From contig NC_081851.1 in the NCBI RefSeq assembly GCF_963259705.1, positions 58,984,855-59,048,854 on the forward strand: 64,000 nt of DNA, written 5' to 3'. Positions 11,488-22,110 of the stretch are shown piece by piece; the first letter of the stretch is position 1; each line of letters starts with the position of its first letter. Source of the stretch: Myotis daubentonii. Its lineage: Eukaryota; Chordata; Mammalia; Chiroptera; Vespertilionidae. The translations under genes and the position numbers were made by a program. Below the pieces are notes generated by a model, which was given only the letters and a program-made list of their open reading frames with translations, was not told the DNA's origin and did not search any database.

Positions 11488-11696
11488 TTAAAAAAGTTTA
11501 TTGATTTAAGAAAAGAAGGGAGAGGGGGAGAGAGATAGAAACATCAATGATGGGAGAATCATTGTTCAGCTGCCTCCTGCATATCCCTTACTGGGGATTG
11601 AGCCCACAACCCGGGCATGTGCCTTGACTGGGAATTGAACTGTGACCTCCTGGTTCATAGGTCAATGCTCAACCGCTGAGAACACCAGCCAGGCTG
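11488..11696 (-). mobile_element. Ves-type SINE
   Basis: In minus orientation it shows the tRNA-like head ('ggttgagcattgacctatgaaccaggaggtcacagttcaattcc'), the mid-block and the 'agagagatagaaacatcaatgatg' region, with an A/T-rich tail at 11488. An imperfect duplication containing TTTTCTTTCTT is visible on both sides. Confidence 0.92.
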
Positions 11697-11959
11697 ATTT
11701 TCTTTCTTAAATTTCCCCCTCCAGGGGTTTCCAAGGTTAGGAAGCTCTTGTCATCTCCTAATTGAGGCAGATGAAGATGGGAGTTCTGCAAAAAGGCGTT
11801 TCCACTTAATCAAGGCCAGTCATACCCAAGCTCTGGGATTAGGCAGAGATCTGCAGATCTGCACAGTTGCTTGGGCAGCCTGTTTTCTGTCTTCACTACC
11901 TTGTTATCTGGCCGTTCTCTGAATTCCTGTAGCTCTTCCAGGACTCAAACAATGAGATT

Positions 11960-12240
11960 AACAGTTATCATTTTTGAATGCCTACCATATGCTAGGCTTT
12001 CTAGTGGATCTGTTACAAATATTTTTGATAATAACAACACCAAAGATGACTAATATTTATTAAGCATTTACTATGTGCTAGGCATGGTGCCAAGCCCTGT
12101 ACACATGTTAATTCATGGAGAATCTTCACAATGAGGCAGCGTGGGCCTCATTATTCTTACACACGAGTAAAAAATGGTGGAGTCAAGATTTGGATCTAGA
12201 TTGATCTGACTCTGGGGCCTCAGAGTCATGATGCTCTCTT
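11960..12240 (-). mobile_element. MIR (possibly two overlapping copies)
   Basis: 'tatttattaagcatttactatgtgctaggcatggtgccaagccctgtacacatgttaattcatgg' followed by 'caatgaggcagcgtgggcctcattattc' is antisense MIR. A similar start ('tgcctaccatatgctaggctttct') lies just left of it. Confidence 0.65.
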
Positions 12241-12589
12241 GCTTGGTCTTGTGCTATGGCCATGCCAAAGTACTCTTCTATTATCAAGATGGTCTGGGGC
12301 AGATATGAAGGGCTGGGACATGGATTTGTAGGGTGAGCACAGTGTGGTGGCTATTCCACAGTAGGACTCAGAGAGTAGTTCACAATAGAGTCAGGGATAA
12401 GGTCCAACAGAAAGCATGGTGAGGCCCCAAAAGTTGAGTGGAGTAGAGAGATGGACCATCCAGGTGCCATCAGATGCCCTGGCAGACAGTTGGGCTGTGC
12501 AGAAAGCCTCCCAACAGGGAACAGAACCTGGGTGCTGGGCAAGGATGCAGGGGCAGGATACCTGGCTCTGGAGGAAATGGCACCAGCCA

Positions 12590-12720
12590 GGGCACAGTCT
12601 CGAGTTCAGGCTCTGCCTCTACTAACTTTTAGGCAAGTTACTTACATCCCCCGAACTTCAGTTTCTTCGTGTGTAAATGGGGATAATAATATTACTTGGA
12701 ATGGAGCTAAGTGGCCTCAG
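12590..12720 (+). mobile_element. MIR
   Basis: 'gagttcaggctctgcctctactaacttttaggcaagttacttac...cttcagtttcttcgtgtgtaaatggggataataatattac' follows the MIR consensus in sense orientation. Confidence 0.75.
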
Positions 12721-12914
12721 TCCTATACAGAGGAAGGTGGTTAAGCCGGAAGCAGATCCTGCTCGTTTCACGCACGGGTTGTGGAATCCTGGCCCCTTAT
12801 AGCTGAATGGCTCTTGCTCAGGACTTTGAACCCCAGTTTAATGCTCTTTCAATGATACGGTGCTGCTGGTAAGTAAACAAACACCTGACAAAGCATGGAC
12901 AACCGTGTGAATGG

Positions 12915-13445
12915 CACATGCCCCTAGTGATTTTTAAACATCTCTGCAAATTCTTTGACACTCCTCCCATCAAAGATAGCATCAAATTTCTCTTCCCTTG
13001 AACATGAGTCAGCCTTAGTGACTGGCTCCTAAGGAAGAGAATGTGGTAAAAGTAATGCTGTCTTTTTTTTTTTTTTTTTCAAGGCTGGGCTAGAAAGGTG
13101 ACGCAGCTTTCCCCTGGCTCTGTCTCTTGGGATTCTCACCTTGGAACCAGTTGCCATGTTAGGAGGAAGCTCAGGCCACATGGAGAGGCCACATGAAGTG
13201 TTTGGACCAACAGCCTAATCTAAGGTCCTAGCTGACAGCCAGTGTCAATCACCAGACAGTGAGGGAGCTAGACTTCAGATGATCTGGTCTCGTGTTGGAG
13301 CCATCCTAGCTGACACCAAGCGGAGCAGGCATGAACTATTCCCACAAAGCCCTGCCCAATTACTGATGAATGAACAAAGTAAGTGTTTCTGCTTAAAGCC
13401 ATTACATTGTGAGGTTGCTTGTTATGCAGCAATAAGTAAGTAAAA
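12915..13445 (+). mobile_element. MaLR (MLT1-like) LTR
   Basis: Landmarks in order are 'tctctgcaaattctttgacactcctcccatcaa', 'gagtcagccttagtgactggctcc', 'ggattctcaccttggaaccag', 'agctgacagccagtgtcaatcaccagac' and 'gcttaaagccattacattgtgaggttgcttgttatgcagcaataa'. A poly(T) run (13062-13080) interrupts it. The 3' end lies just before the SPIN-like element. Confidence 0.7.
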
Positions 13446-13500
13446 CATGCGCATACATAGCGGAGCACAGAAGAGAAGCAGTCGGACACAGTGTTTAAGA

Positions 13501-13712
13501 CAGCGGTTCTCAACCTGTGGGTTGCGACCCCTTTGGCGGTTGAACGACCCTTTCACAGGGGTCGCCTAAGACCATCCTGCATATCAGATATTTACATTAT
13601 GATTCATAACAGTAGCAACATTACAGTTATGAAGTAGCAACGAAAATAATTTTATGGTTGGGTCACAACATGAGGAACTATATTTAAAGGGCCAGAAGGT
13701 TGAGAACCACTG
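13501..13712. mobile_element. hAT MITE, SPIN/URR1-like, 8-bp duplication
   Basis: The ends CAGCGGTTCTCAACCTGTGG and AAGGTTGAGAACCACTG are hAT terminal inverted repeats. The perfect 8-bp duplication GTTTAAGA flanks it (13493-13500 and 13713-13720). The interior 'gcgaccccttt...gaacgaccctttcacaggggtcgcctaagaccatc' and 'aacagtagcaacattacagttatgaagtagcaacgaaaataattttatggttggg' matches the SPIN hAT family, known from several unrelated tetrapod lineages and attributed to horizontal transfer. The element is 212 bp and non-autonomous. Confidence 0.92.
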
Positions 13713-13849
13713 GTTTAAGAGCTTGTATTCTGGAGTTAGGCTAGTGACTCCCAAATTGTAGCTGTCTTATTTGTTTGCTGGGTAAGTCTCATAACATCTT
13801 GAGACTGTTTTGCCCTCTACAAGATGGTGATAATAACAATATTAATCTT

Positions 13850-14280
13850 ATGGGTTGTTTGTTGCATGAAGTTGCTAGGGCTGCTATAACAAAATACTAT
13901 AGGTTTAAAAAACAACATTTCTCACAGTTATGCAGTCTAGAAGTCCAAAATCGTGGTGTTACTAAGGGTGTTTGGTTTCCCCTGAGGCCTCTCTTCTTGG
14001 AAGATGGCTGCCTTCTTGCTGTGCTCTCACATAGTCTTTGCTCCATGGGCACATCTGTCTGTGTCTACAGATCTTCTTTTAAGGACTCCAGACAGATTGG
14101 ATCAGGGCCCACCCTAAAGACCTCATTTTCACTGAAGTACCTATTTAAAAACCCTGTCTCCAAATACTGTCATGTTCTGATGTCCTGGGGGTTAGGGCAT
14201 TAACATGAATTTTTTAAGGAAGGGATGCGGGGGCGGGGGGGGGGGGGAGGGGGGGAGGGAACACAACTCAGCCCATAACA
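13850..14280 (+). mobile_element. MaLR (MLT1/MST-like) LTR with poly(G) run
   Basis: 'gttgctagggctgctataacaaaatactatagg', 'ctcacagttatgcagtctagaagtccaaaatc', 'gatcagggcccaccctaaagacctcattttcac', 'ccaaatactgtcatgttctgatgtcctgggggttagggc' and 'acaactcagcccataaca' appear in consensus order. A poly(G)-rich run (about 14228-14268) is expanded near the 3' end. Confidence 0.85.
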
Positions 14281-14328
14281 GTTTTCATGAGGATCAAATG
14301 CAATAAAATAAATATAAAGAATAGGTTA

Positions 14329-14548
14329 GCACCTGGCTGGCATGGCTCAGTGGTTGAGTGTTGACCTATGAACCAAGATGTCACGGTTCAATTCCCTGTC
14401 GGGGCCCATGCCTAGGTTTCAGGCTTGACTCCCAGTGGGGGGGTGTGGAGAAGGCAGCTGTTCAATGATTCTCTCTCATCACTGATGTTTCTATCTCTCT
14501 CTCCCTCTCTCTTCCTCTCTGAAATCAATAAAAATATATATTTTTAAA
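14329..14548 (+). mobile_element. Ves SINE with perfect 13-bp target duplication
   Basis: The tRNA-like head carries an A box (TGGCTCAGTGG, about 14344) and a B box (GGTTCAATTCC, about 14387), the RNA polymerase III promoter elements. These are followed by the CT-rich segment and an AATAAAAATATA tail. The duplication AAAGAATAGGTTA lies at 14316-14328 and 14549-14561. Confidence 0.97.
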
Positions 14549-14561
14549 AAAGAATAGGTTA

Positions 14562-15575
14562 CTGGTGCACACCATGGAATGTGCTTAATAAATAATGGCA
14601 CGACTGTTACACGTATGACATCAACATGATTACACCTGACATGTGCAAAAGGAATAACACCACTGTGTATGCCCCAGGTGAAATTGTATATTTCTGTCAC
14701 TTGGATGATAAGAGAAGGCAGCTCCCTCCTAATCACAGTTTGTCGCCTAGGCCTCCGTCCTGGCCCCTCAGCTTAGTGATGGCAGCCAGAGAGCGGCTGA
14801 GCAGGCTCCTCTGAAGGGAGGAACCAGCAGCATTTCCTGACCCTCCGGAGACAGCTGTTTTCTTTGGCAACCCTTGAGAGGGGCTCTGCTTGGGCCTGGG
14901 AGGAGATCCCAGGGTGATCCCCAGGAAGGAGAGGCTGGCTGTGTAAAAACCAGAAGTCACTGTCCATCTGAAATTGCCTGGTGTTCCAGAGCTGACCCCT
15001 GGAGTCATTCCCACTGGAGGCAATTTGGAAAAGGTATTTTAGAAAGTCCCGATGCAGAAAACCTTTCTGCCAAGTCCTTTGTTTTCCTAATGTTGCCGCA
15101 GTGTCTGGAGCTGAATTTTAAAAATGGCATTTTCCTGGAAAGGACTTTTTGGTCTTTTTTGGAAATGTCTCATGTAAAACAAGATCACCAGTGGGCTGGT
15201 GAGTCTGGTCTCCCAGGAGCGAGCTTGGGAAATGGGGGTTGGGGCTGGGGGAGACAGGGTGGGAAAGGAAACAAAAACAGCAGAGGGAAAGCAGGACATG
15301 ACACAGGGGCCAACATTCCTGTGCTAGAAATAGGCTCAGAGCTCAGGCATTATGGTGGGGAGGGAACGAAGGGAAGGGAGCCCCGACCCTGATGGCGGGC
15401 CTGTGGGAATGTCCCCTGAGAGCCTGTTGGCAGCAGTGCTCACAGCCTCCATTCATCACAGAAACGAACCTGGGCCCGCCATTTCCCTCCCCGTTTGGTC
15501 TTGCCTGGGTGGGAGGACAAGAGATATACTAGTAGCTGACTCAGAGAGGGACTGTCACATTCATTCTAGCAGTTC
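14562..15575. other. Low-repeat sequence, no gene recognised
   Basis: I cannot assign a repeat here. The block 14790-15200 is moderately GC-rich with no sign of decay. It contains 'cctttctgccaagtcctttgttttcctaatg', which could be conserved noncoding DNA. The 172-codon plus-strand frame at 14874-15392 shows no domain and its codon content looks random, so I do not call it. Confidence 0.35.
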
Positions 15576-15579
15576 TGAC

Positions 15580-15921
15580 TTAGTCCATTCGGGCTGCTAT
15601 AACAAACAAGCATAGATGGGGTCATTATAAACAACAAAATTTATTCCTCACAGCCCTGCAGGCTGGAAGGTCCAAGATCAAGGCCCAGGCAGGTTCAGCA
15701 TCTGGTTCATAGATGGCTGCGTTTTCTGTGCCCTCACATGATGGAGGGGGTGAGGGAGCTCTCCTCCAATGGGATAAAGGCACTAATCTCATTCACAAGG
15801 GCTTCATTCTCATGACCTAAAGACCTCCCAAAGACCCCACCTCCTAACACCATCACATTAGGAGTTAAGATTTTAACATGAAATTAGAGGGGTGGGGACA
15901 CAAACTTTCAATCCATAACAG
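15580..15921 (+). mobile_element. MaLR (MLT1/MST-like) LTR
   Basis: 'ccattcgggctgctataacaaac', 'caacaaaatttattcctcacagccctgcaggctggaaggtccaagatcaagg', 'cctcccaaagaccccacctcctaacaccatcacattagg' and 'aactttcaatccataacag' are ordered landmarks in sense orientation. Confidence 0.85.
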
Positions 15922-16014
15922 GCTCTATGAGGGTAGGGCTGTGTTTCCCTATCAGATGGGAGGATTCCCAAGTACAGGGACCTTGTTCTTCCTAGACCTA
16001 AAGACTCTCTATAG

Positions 16015-16231
16015 CAGTGATGGCGAACCTATGACACGTGAACTCATTTTTTTGGTTGATTTTTCTTTGTTAAATGGCATTTAAATATATAAAATAAATA
16101 TCAAAAATATAAGTCTTTGTTTTACTATGGTTGCAAATATCAAAAAATTTCTATATGTGACATGGCACCAGAGTTAAGTTAGGGTTTTTCAAAATGCTGA
16201 CACGCCGAGCTCAAAAGGTTCGCCATCACTG
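16015..16231. mobile_element. hAT MITE, 217 bp, perfect 8-bp duplication
   Basis: The ends CAGTGATGGCGAACCTATGA and TCAAAAGGTTCGCCATCACTG are terminal inverted repeats. CTCTATAG is duplicated exactly at 16007-16014 and 16232-16239. The AT-rich interior matches the copy at 40041-40275 nearly base for base, except that this copy lacks an 18-bp hairpin segment near its left end. Confidence 0.95.
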
Positions 16232-16714
16232 CTCTATAGCTAGGGAGCTCATCCCCTTTCCTGTATGTGTCCTAGAACCCAGAAAGTAGGAGAAGTTTTG
16301 GTTTATGGATCTGGCGGACTGAGTGACCTACTCACTGTCATGGTTCTCTACCCTTGTAGGTAGCACAGGCAAGATATGCTGACTGGAAGGCCCCCTCCAT
16401 GGCAGGCCATCCACCATCTCCCTCCAGGCCCTTCGCCAGGGCAGTAACTATGACCAAGTGGAATTTCTGTGACAGAAACTCTTGGAAGCTCTTTGCAGAG
16501 CTGGCTTCCATTCTCTGTGCTTTTATGTTACTACTCTTCTGTCCATTCTTCACTCCCCCCTTGTCTCTCTCAGTGCCGCCTCAATCTCCTGGGTTCGTGT
16601 TGACTCTGGGCATCAGAATGGAGTAAGGACAAAGAGAAGAGGAATGGGCATGCCAGAATCACTAAATTTTAGAATTGAGGGGAACTCTAGAGGCGATTTA
16701 TCCATTTTCTTGGC

Positions 16715-16850
16715 TGAATCATTCATTCATTCATTCATTCGACACCTATTGACGACAGTTCTGTATCAGGCTCTGCTCTAAGCATTCGGTCAATAGGAAT
16801 GAACAAAACAGACATGATTCCTGCCCTCATGGAGCTAAGGGTCAGATACC
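16715..16850 (-). mobile_element. LINE L2 3' end
   Basis: 'attcattcattcattcattcgacacctattgacgac...aagcattcggtcaataggaatgaacaaaacagacatgattcctgccctcatggagct' is the L2 3' end read in antisense. The (ATTC)n run at 16723-16741 is the L2 tail. Confidence 0.7.
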
Positions 16851-17079
16851 TGCACATGCCAGCAACAGCCTCATCGAGGGTCATACAGATTCTGCAAAGC
16901 CTCCATGATTATGAAGCTCTCCTAGCCACGGCAGCCCATTTCAATTTTGGACTCATTTGTCTGAGTCTGCTTTCAGATAAAATCTCTTACAATGATGGTG
17001 GATTTGTTAATTTCCTTCTTTCCTTTTCTTATTCTTTCTTTCTGTTTTGCTGTTAGGTATATTTAAATTTGGCATTATT

Positions 17080-17480
17080 GTGTTTTCCTGCAGAATTCTT
17101 GATGATGATTGCTTGGTGTATTTTTCCTAATCTCATTACTTTCAATCTTCCTCTGTTCTAGCTAGTGGACAATTAAAACGTGAATCTACTAGAAAGAAAC
17201 AAAAAGTTGGATTTCTTGTTTCATCTTAGCATTTGTATCTTTTAACAGGTAGTTTTAATCCTTTCATTTATATTTACTATTGGAATCCAGTTATTATTGG
17301 TATATGTTTATATCTTAATGTTTTGTTTTAATCTCTTATATTCTTTACTTCTCTTCTGCCTTCTATTACATTGACTGAGTTTTCTTTATTTCATCCTTTT
17401 CTCTTTTACTGTTTTAAAAGCCACCATGTTCAAATTCTCTTCTTTTAGTAGATATCCTGAAATTTTTAACATGTTGTGCA
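17080..17480 (-). mobile_element. Old L1 fragment
   Basis: T-rich antisense L1 phrases appear ('atcttagcatttgtatcttttaacaggtagttttaatcctttcatttatatttactatt', 'gttattattggtatatgtttatatcttaatg'). It is diverged and the boundaries are approximate. Confidence 0.5.
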
Positions 17481-17859
17481 ATTTAGGGTTGCATTTGGCT
17501 TCAAGTAATAGAAAATGAAGTAAATATCAAGGGGTTTATTTTGTAATGAGAAGGCCAGAGGTAAATAGTCCAGAGCTAGTGCACCTCTTTAAGGGTGTTA
17601 TCAAGCACCCAGGTTCTTTTCATCATCTGTTCCTCCCATCCTTAGTATGTGACTTTGTCTTCCCTTCATGGTCCCAAGGTGCCTATAAGTAATGTGTCCT
17701 CATTCTAGATAGAAGAGCAAAGGGGAAAGGGGAAGTTGTTCTTCCTAGCAGCCTATTGGTATATTGAGTTTATATTTGATTGGTCAGAGCCACAACACAT
17801 TGCATTGCTACCCTAGCTGCAAGGGCTTCTGGGAAGGTCAGTATTTTAACCTGCTGTCC

Positions 17860-17923
17860 TGTCCTGAAGATTTCAGACTCGTCAGTCCCCATAATTGCAT
17901 GAGCCAGCTCCTTAAAATAAATT

Positions 17924-17965
<42 letters not shown>

Positions 17966-17980
17966 TCTATATATCTATCC

Positions 17981-18028
<48 letters not shown>

Positions 18029-18043
18029 ATCTATCTATATCTA

Positions 18044-18078
<35 letters not shown>

Positions 18079-18155
18079 ATCTATATATATATATCTATCC
18101 ATATATATCCTATTGTTTGTTTCTCTGGAGAACCTTGAGTAATATACCAGGTAAG
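17860..18155 (+). mobile_element. MaLR LTR 3' end carrying a microsatellite
   Basis: 'cagactcgtcagtccccataattgcatgagccagctccttaaaataaattga' and, after the microsatellite, 'cctattgtttgtttctctggagaaccttgagtaatata' are the two halves of a MaLR-type LTR 3' region. This LTR class normally carries a CT/TA microsatellite at this point. Confidence 0.75.
17926..18112. repeat. (CT)n then (ATCT)n microsatellite
   Basis: A pure (CT)n run fills 17926-17961 and is followed by roughly 150 bp of (ATCT)n with (AT)n interruptions. It is nested in the MaLR LTR. Length polymorphism between individuals is likely. The plus-strand frame reading SLSLSL/YLSIYLSI is an artefact of the repeat. Confidence 0.97.
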
Positions 18156-19490
18156 GAGTATAAATTTTTCTAGCACACATGTGTTTGGTGATGACTTGAG
18201 GTTTTGTTTCTCTGGGGTAGTTTTCTTTCCTTACCTGAAACTCTGAAAAGAGATCTGTATCCCAGTGGTTTCCTGGGCTTGTGAGTGGAACTTAAATTGA
18301 AGCAACTGTCTTCTCAAGGTCTCCACTTAATGTTTCTAGAGTCTTCATTTCAGGGCCCACAGCTCCACCTTTTGCTCTTTTAGGGGCATTAAAACCTTAG
18401 CCTCTAGAGACATTAGGGCCTATATTTGGGTCAATATCTCCTTGGGCCATCAAGGCATAAGCTGAAGCTTGCCACCCTGACTATGAGTTCCCTCTTTTTC
18501 TTTTTTTCTGGGACCTAGAGATTTTTCTTCATTTTTATGAGCTTAGATATATTTGTAAAACAATTTTATTTTGGTATACTTTACCAGTATTTTTATGGGT
18601 TTCTGGAGGACTTAGAAGTTCACATTAGTTCATTCTGTAATGTTGTTGGGACCTGAAAACCCAATAGCCTTTAAATTTGCTGAAGACAGCTCTAAGCCCT
18701 CTTCACCCAGTTGCCCCTTACATAATAAAGTGTCATTTCCTGGTTGTACTCCTCTTATGCTATTCCAGTTTATTCATGTCTTTTTAGGACTTCAGACAGA
18801 GCTGGGTTTCTCAAGTGTGGCCAGACCAAAAGGTCAGAGGCCAGTGTCCCTCCATGGTCTGAACACCACACTCCTTTCCATGAGATCTAAGGTCCCAGGA
18901 ACTCTTTGGGCTCAAACACTACAGTGTTGGCAAAGAATGAGCTTAAAAAAACCCGTAGGGGGTGAAAAAAGAGTAAGAACAGCCATGAGAGGCTGGGAGG
19001 GTGTCAAAGAGTAAAACAGGATTTGAGGGAGTTAAAACAAATGAGGTGTGGCCCTGCTTGTATAGCCCTGCAGAGACATTCCACAGCCCCGGCTCAGGAT
19101 CAATGATGTAATGGCAGAAAACTTCAGGAGACAGCCTCAGTATTTTCTTAATTTATTTAGGTTATTATTTGCCCTTAGTCTACTTTTTTTTTTCCCTCCC
19201 TAGTCCTACATTTTTTATTTTTCCCTTCAGGCTGTTGTGTGAGCACCTTAAATCTCTGATTAGGAACCTTGCTGTGCTCTATTTAGTGTGCTTTGTTCTG
19301 ATAAGCTTGGATTTTATAACTCCCAGGTCTTTTGTAGAAAAGCTGGGGAGCAGGGACCTGTAGTCAGACAGAGATAGTTGCTATGGGATATTCATTTAGT
19401 GTAGATCAGGAATTGCACTAGTTATAACCTTAAAGGGGGGTGGAGTGGAGAGAAGAGGTGGGGGTAGGGTAGGGGGAGTCTGATCAGGTA
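18156..19490. other. No gene or named repeat
   Basis: No family landmarks are visible. There is a pyrimidine-rich stretch at about 19180-19220. The 124-codon plus-strand frame at 18640-19014 shows no recognisable domain. Confidence 0.4.
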
Positions 19491-19497
19491 GAAAGAA

Positions 19498-19600
19498 ACC
19501 TGCTATGTGATTTTTCCAAACTCCTTAACCTCTCTGGGTCTCAATTTCTTTATCTCTAAATAGAAAGCATTGACTTTGGCTCCCCTGCCTCAGCTGATCT
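19498..19600 (+). mobile_element. MIR fragment
   Basis: 'tgctatgtgatttttccaaactccttaacctctctgggtctcaatttctttatctctaaat' is the MIR core in sense orientation. Confidence 0.6.
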
Positions 19601-19734
19601 GAGATGGTTCCTCTGGTAGAGAAAAGTCAGTGAGGCCAGGCCATGCTGCTGAGAAGAGAAAATGCTGCATCTCTCTCTTATCATGTAGCTCCGTGTCTCA
19701 GAAGGGCAGTTTTTAATTCTTGAAGTAATAATTA

Positions 19735-19985
19735 TAGCAAACTTTTACATGGTGCTCATGATGGGCCTGACACTGTTCTAAACACTTTATAAGCATCTCT
19801 CATTTAATCCTCACAGCCCTCCTATGAGCTAGGTGTAGTTATTATCTTCATGCTACAGGTAAGAAAACAGACACAGAGAAGTTAAGTGACTTGCCCAAGG
19901 TCACACAACTAGACCCTGCCAGAGTGGGGATTCCAACACTACCCATCTGACTCCAGACTTAGTGCTGTCAGCCCATACACTTAGC
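19735..19985 (-). mobile_element. MIR, nearly full length
   Basis: 'cactgttctaaacactttataagcatctctcatttaatcctcacagccctcctatgagctaggtgtag...gagaagttaagtgacttgcccaaggtcacacaactag' is a well preserved antisense MIR. Confidence 0.9.
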
Positions 19986-20146
19986 TAAGATGCAGGGAGC
20001 TTGGGGAGTTTTGAAAAAAACATGAAGATATTTTCAAAACTCTTGAAAAAAGAAAGAATAAAGGGGAGAGAGCATGTAATTGGGGGTTTGCTTAGTCTTG
20101 ATGGAAAGGCTTCTGAGATCTGGGGCTGAGAAGACATTAACTAGAT

Positions 20147-20226
20147 CAAGCATGTCAAACTCAAAGGCTAACACGGGCCAAATAAACAAGGCATGTGGCC
20201 CACGGGCTGTGAGTTTGACATGCCTG
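20147..20226. mobile_element. 80-bp minimal hAT-type MITE
   Basis: The inverted ends are CAAGCATGTCAAACTCA and TGAGTTTGACATGCCTG, which differ at two bases. They are flanked by AACTAGAT (20139-20146) and AACTATAT (20227-20234), 7 of 8 matching, the size of a hAT duplication. The whole element is 80 bp, with a GC-rich middle (gggccaaataaacaaggc). Confidence 0.75.
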
Positions 20227-20421
20227 AACTATATGAAACGGGAGGGAGGAGACTGGCAGGCAGAGGGATCAGCATATGTCGAGGGAACACAATGCTGTCA
20301 GGAACTGGAAGGCGTCTGTGTGCTCGGAGTTCAGGGAGCGAGGGAAAATGGGGCAAAATACAGAGAGGGGATGGGCCATGCCCAGCCCATGCAGAGCTCT
20401 CTTGTGTCTCTTTCCGTCTCA

Positions 20422-20643
20422 GGTTTCTCAACCTCAGTTCTATTGGCATTTAGGGCTGAACAATTCTTTGTTGTGGGTCCTGTCCTGTGCTTCGTAGGAT
20501 GTTTGGCAGCATCCCTGGCTCTCTACCCACTAGATGCCAATAGAGCCACCACTCCCCAAAAGTTATGATAATCAAAAATGTCTCCAGACATTGTCAAATG
20601 TCCCCTGGAGGCAGGGGTGGAAATTGCCCCTGGTTGAGAACCA
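20422..20643 (-). mobile_element. MER20 (hAT-Charlie)
   Basis: 'ggtttctcaacctcagttctattggcat', 'caattctttgttgtgggtcctgtcctgtgc', 'ctacccactagatgccaatagagccacc', 'aaaatgtctccagacattgtcaaatgtcccctgg' and 'cccctggttgagaaccac' follow MER20 in reverse orientation. It is an ancient eutherian element. Confidence 0.9.
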
Positions 20644-21915
20644 CCTAGCTAGCTATTTCACTCATTGGTATCTGTGCTTCCTTAGTGTCTACAAGATGGA
20701 CCCTGAGTCATGGGGTCACTTTCTAGACACGAACATTGACTTGGGTCTCCTTTGGCCGGGTCATAGCCAGGCCTGACCAGGTAGGTCCAGCCTCCTGGAG
20801 ACCTTCCTTGGGAATTGTCATGTTCAAAGAGATAGCATCATCAGAGTGGACAATGCTGAAATTAGTGCACTGAACTAGAAAACGAAGTCTGAAGAACTGC
20901 ATCAGGTTCAGGGCAAAAACAAAGGGGTTCTTCACAACCAGGGCCTCTAAAGTTTCAGTACAACACGATACTTTCCCAACATGCCCAGTTCTCTTTCTCC
21001 CCAAACCTATGCAACTGCACAGAGCTTAACAAAGCAGCCTTTTACAAAGAAAATTACCTTAAATCAAAAAGAATAGAAACAAGATTCTTGGCATTAATGG
21101 TAATAATAACCAGATTCCTGTGAAGGGCTAAAATATTGCTACTTTAGTCATTGATTGTTGTGGGAATTTGTACTTTACAAATTCAATATCAAGCCCTTCT
21201 GGAACTTTCTGTGAAGTGTTTTCTGCTGCTGCCAATTAACCCAGGGAAAAGGAGAAAGAGTTGTTTTGTCTAACATGTTTCTTCTACCACTGGGAAAGTG
21301 AAGTTCTAGGCGGTCTGCTTTTTCTCTTTGTCTTTTTTTTTTTTTTTAATGGTTTGGAAATATTGCAAATACTACAGTCAGGTCCATTGAGGTCCCCTTA
21401 GCAGCATGAGCCTTATCCAGGATCTATCCTGAGCCCTTTGCCTTTGTGTTGTAGGAATTATTTTATTTCCTTGCCCTCAATCTGCGGGACTTTCAAAAGA
21501 TGACAGAATTGGACTAAAAAAACCGTAATGCCAGAAAGATTACCAACAACAACAAAAAAAATCTGAGCATAGCCTTTTTCACATTTCCTTGCCTGTTTCC
21601 CTAAATTTTTGAACCTCTTACCTGCGACTGCCCATTACCTCTTCTAGAGAGCCCAAGTCCTGGCCTGGAGACCACCTCCTCAGAGGAGACCCAGCTCAGA
21701 AAGGCATCTTATCTCTTAGGGTGGAGGTCATTCGGGCCAGGTCATGGCCCTGGGTGAAGAGGCAGAGCTGTCTCCCCACATCATAACTAACTTATAATTA
21801 TCCATCTCTCCAGCAAAGATATTGTCTGTTTCACAGTTGGAAAAGTAGCACAGAGTGGTCAACTCAAAATTAGAGTTGGAATTAAGGCACAAAACCCGGA
21901 ATGTCAACGAGAATT
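20644..21915. other. No gene recognised
   Basis: A poly(T) run lies near 21332-21348 and A-rich runs near 21540-21560. I see no named repeat and no supported exon. Confidence 0.4.
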
Positions 21916-21919
21916 GCAA

Positions 21920-22110
21920 TAAGAGCGAATATTTGTGTACTTACTATTAAGTCAGCTGATGTTAGGTACTCTGTATACATGATCTCGTATAATTATCACA
22001 TCACCTCCATAAGATAAGTACTGTTATTATACTTCTTTTACAGATCAGAAAACGTGGCTTAGAAAAGTTAAATTATTTGCTACAAGTCCTATAACTTCAA
22101 AATGGTAGAG
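21920..22110 (-). mobile_element. MIR
   Basis: 'gagcgaatatttgtgtacttactattaag...aggtactctgtatacatgatctcgtataattatcacatcacctccataagataagtactgttattatac' is antisense MIR. Confidence 0.75.

Noticed and set aside
14874..15392. 172-codon plus-strand frame
   Set aside because: No domain or motif is visible, codon content looks random, and there are overlapping frames of similar length on the minus strand.
17922..18173. 83-codon frame of Leu-Ser-Ile-Tyr repeats
   Set aside because: It is a translation of the CT/ATCT microsatellite in a MaLR LTR.
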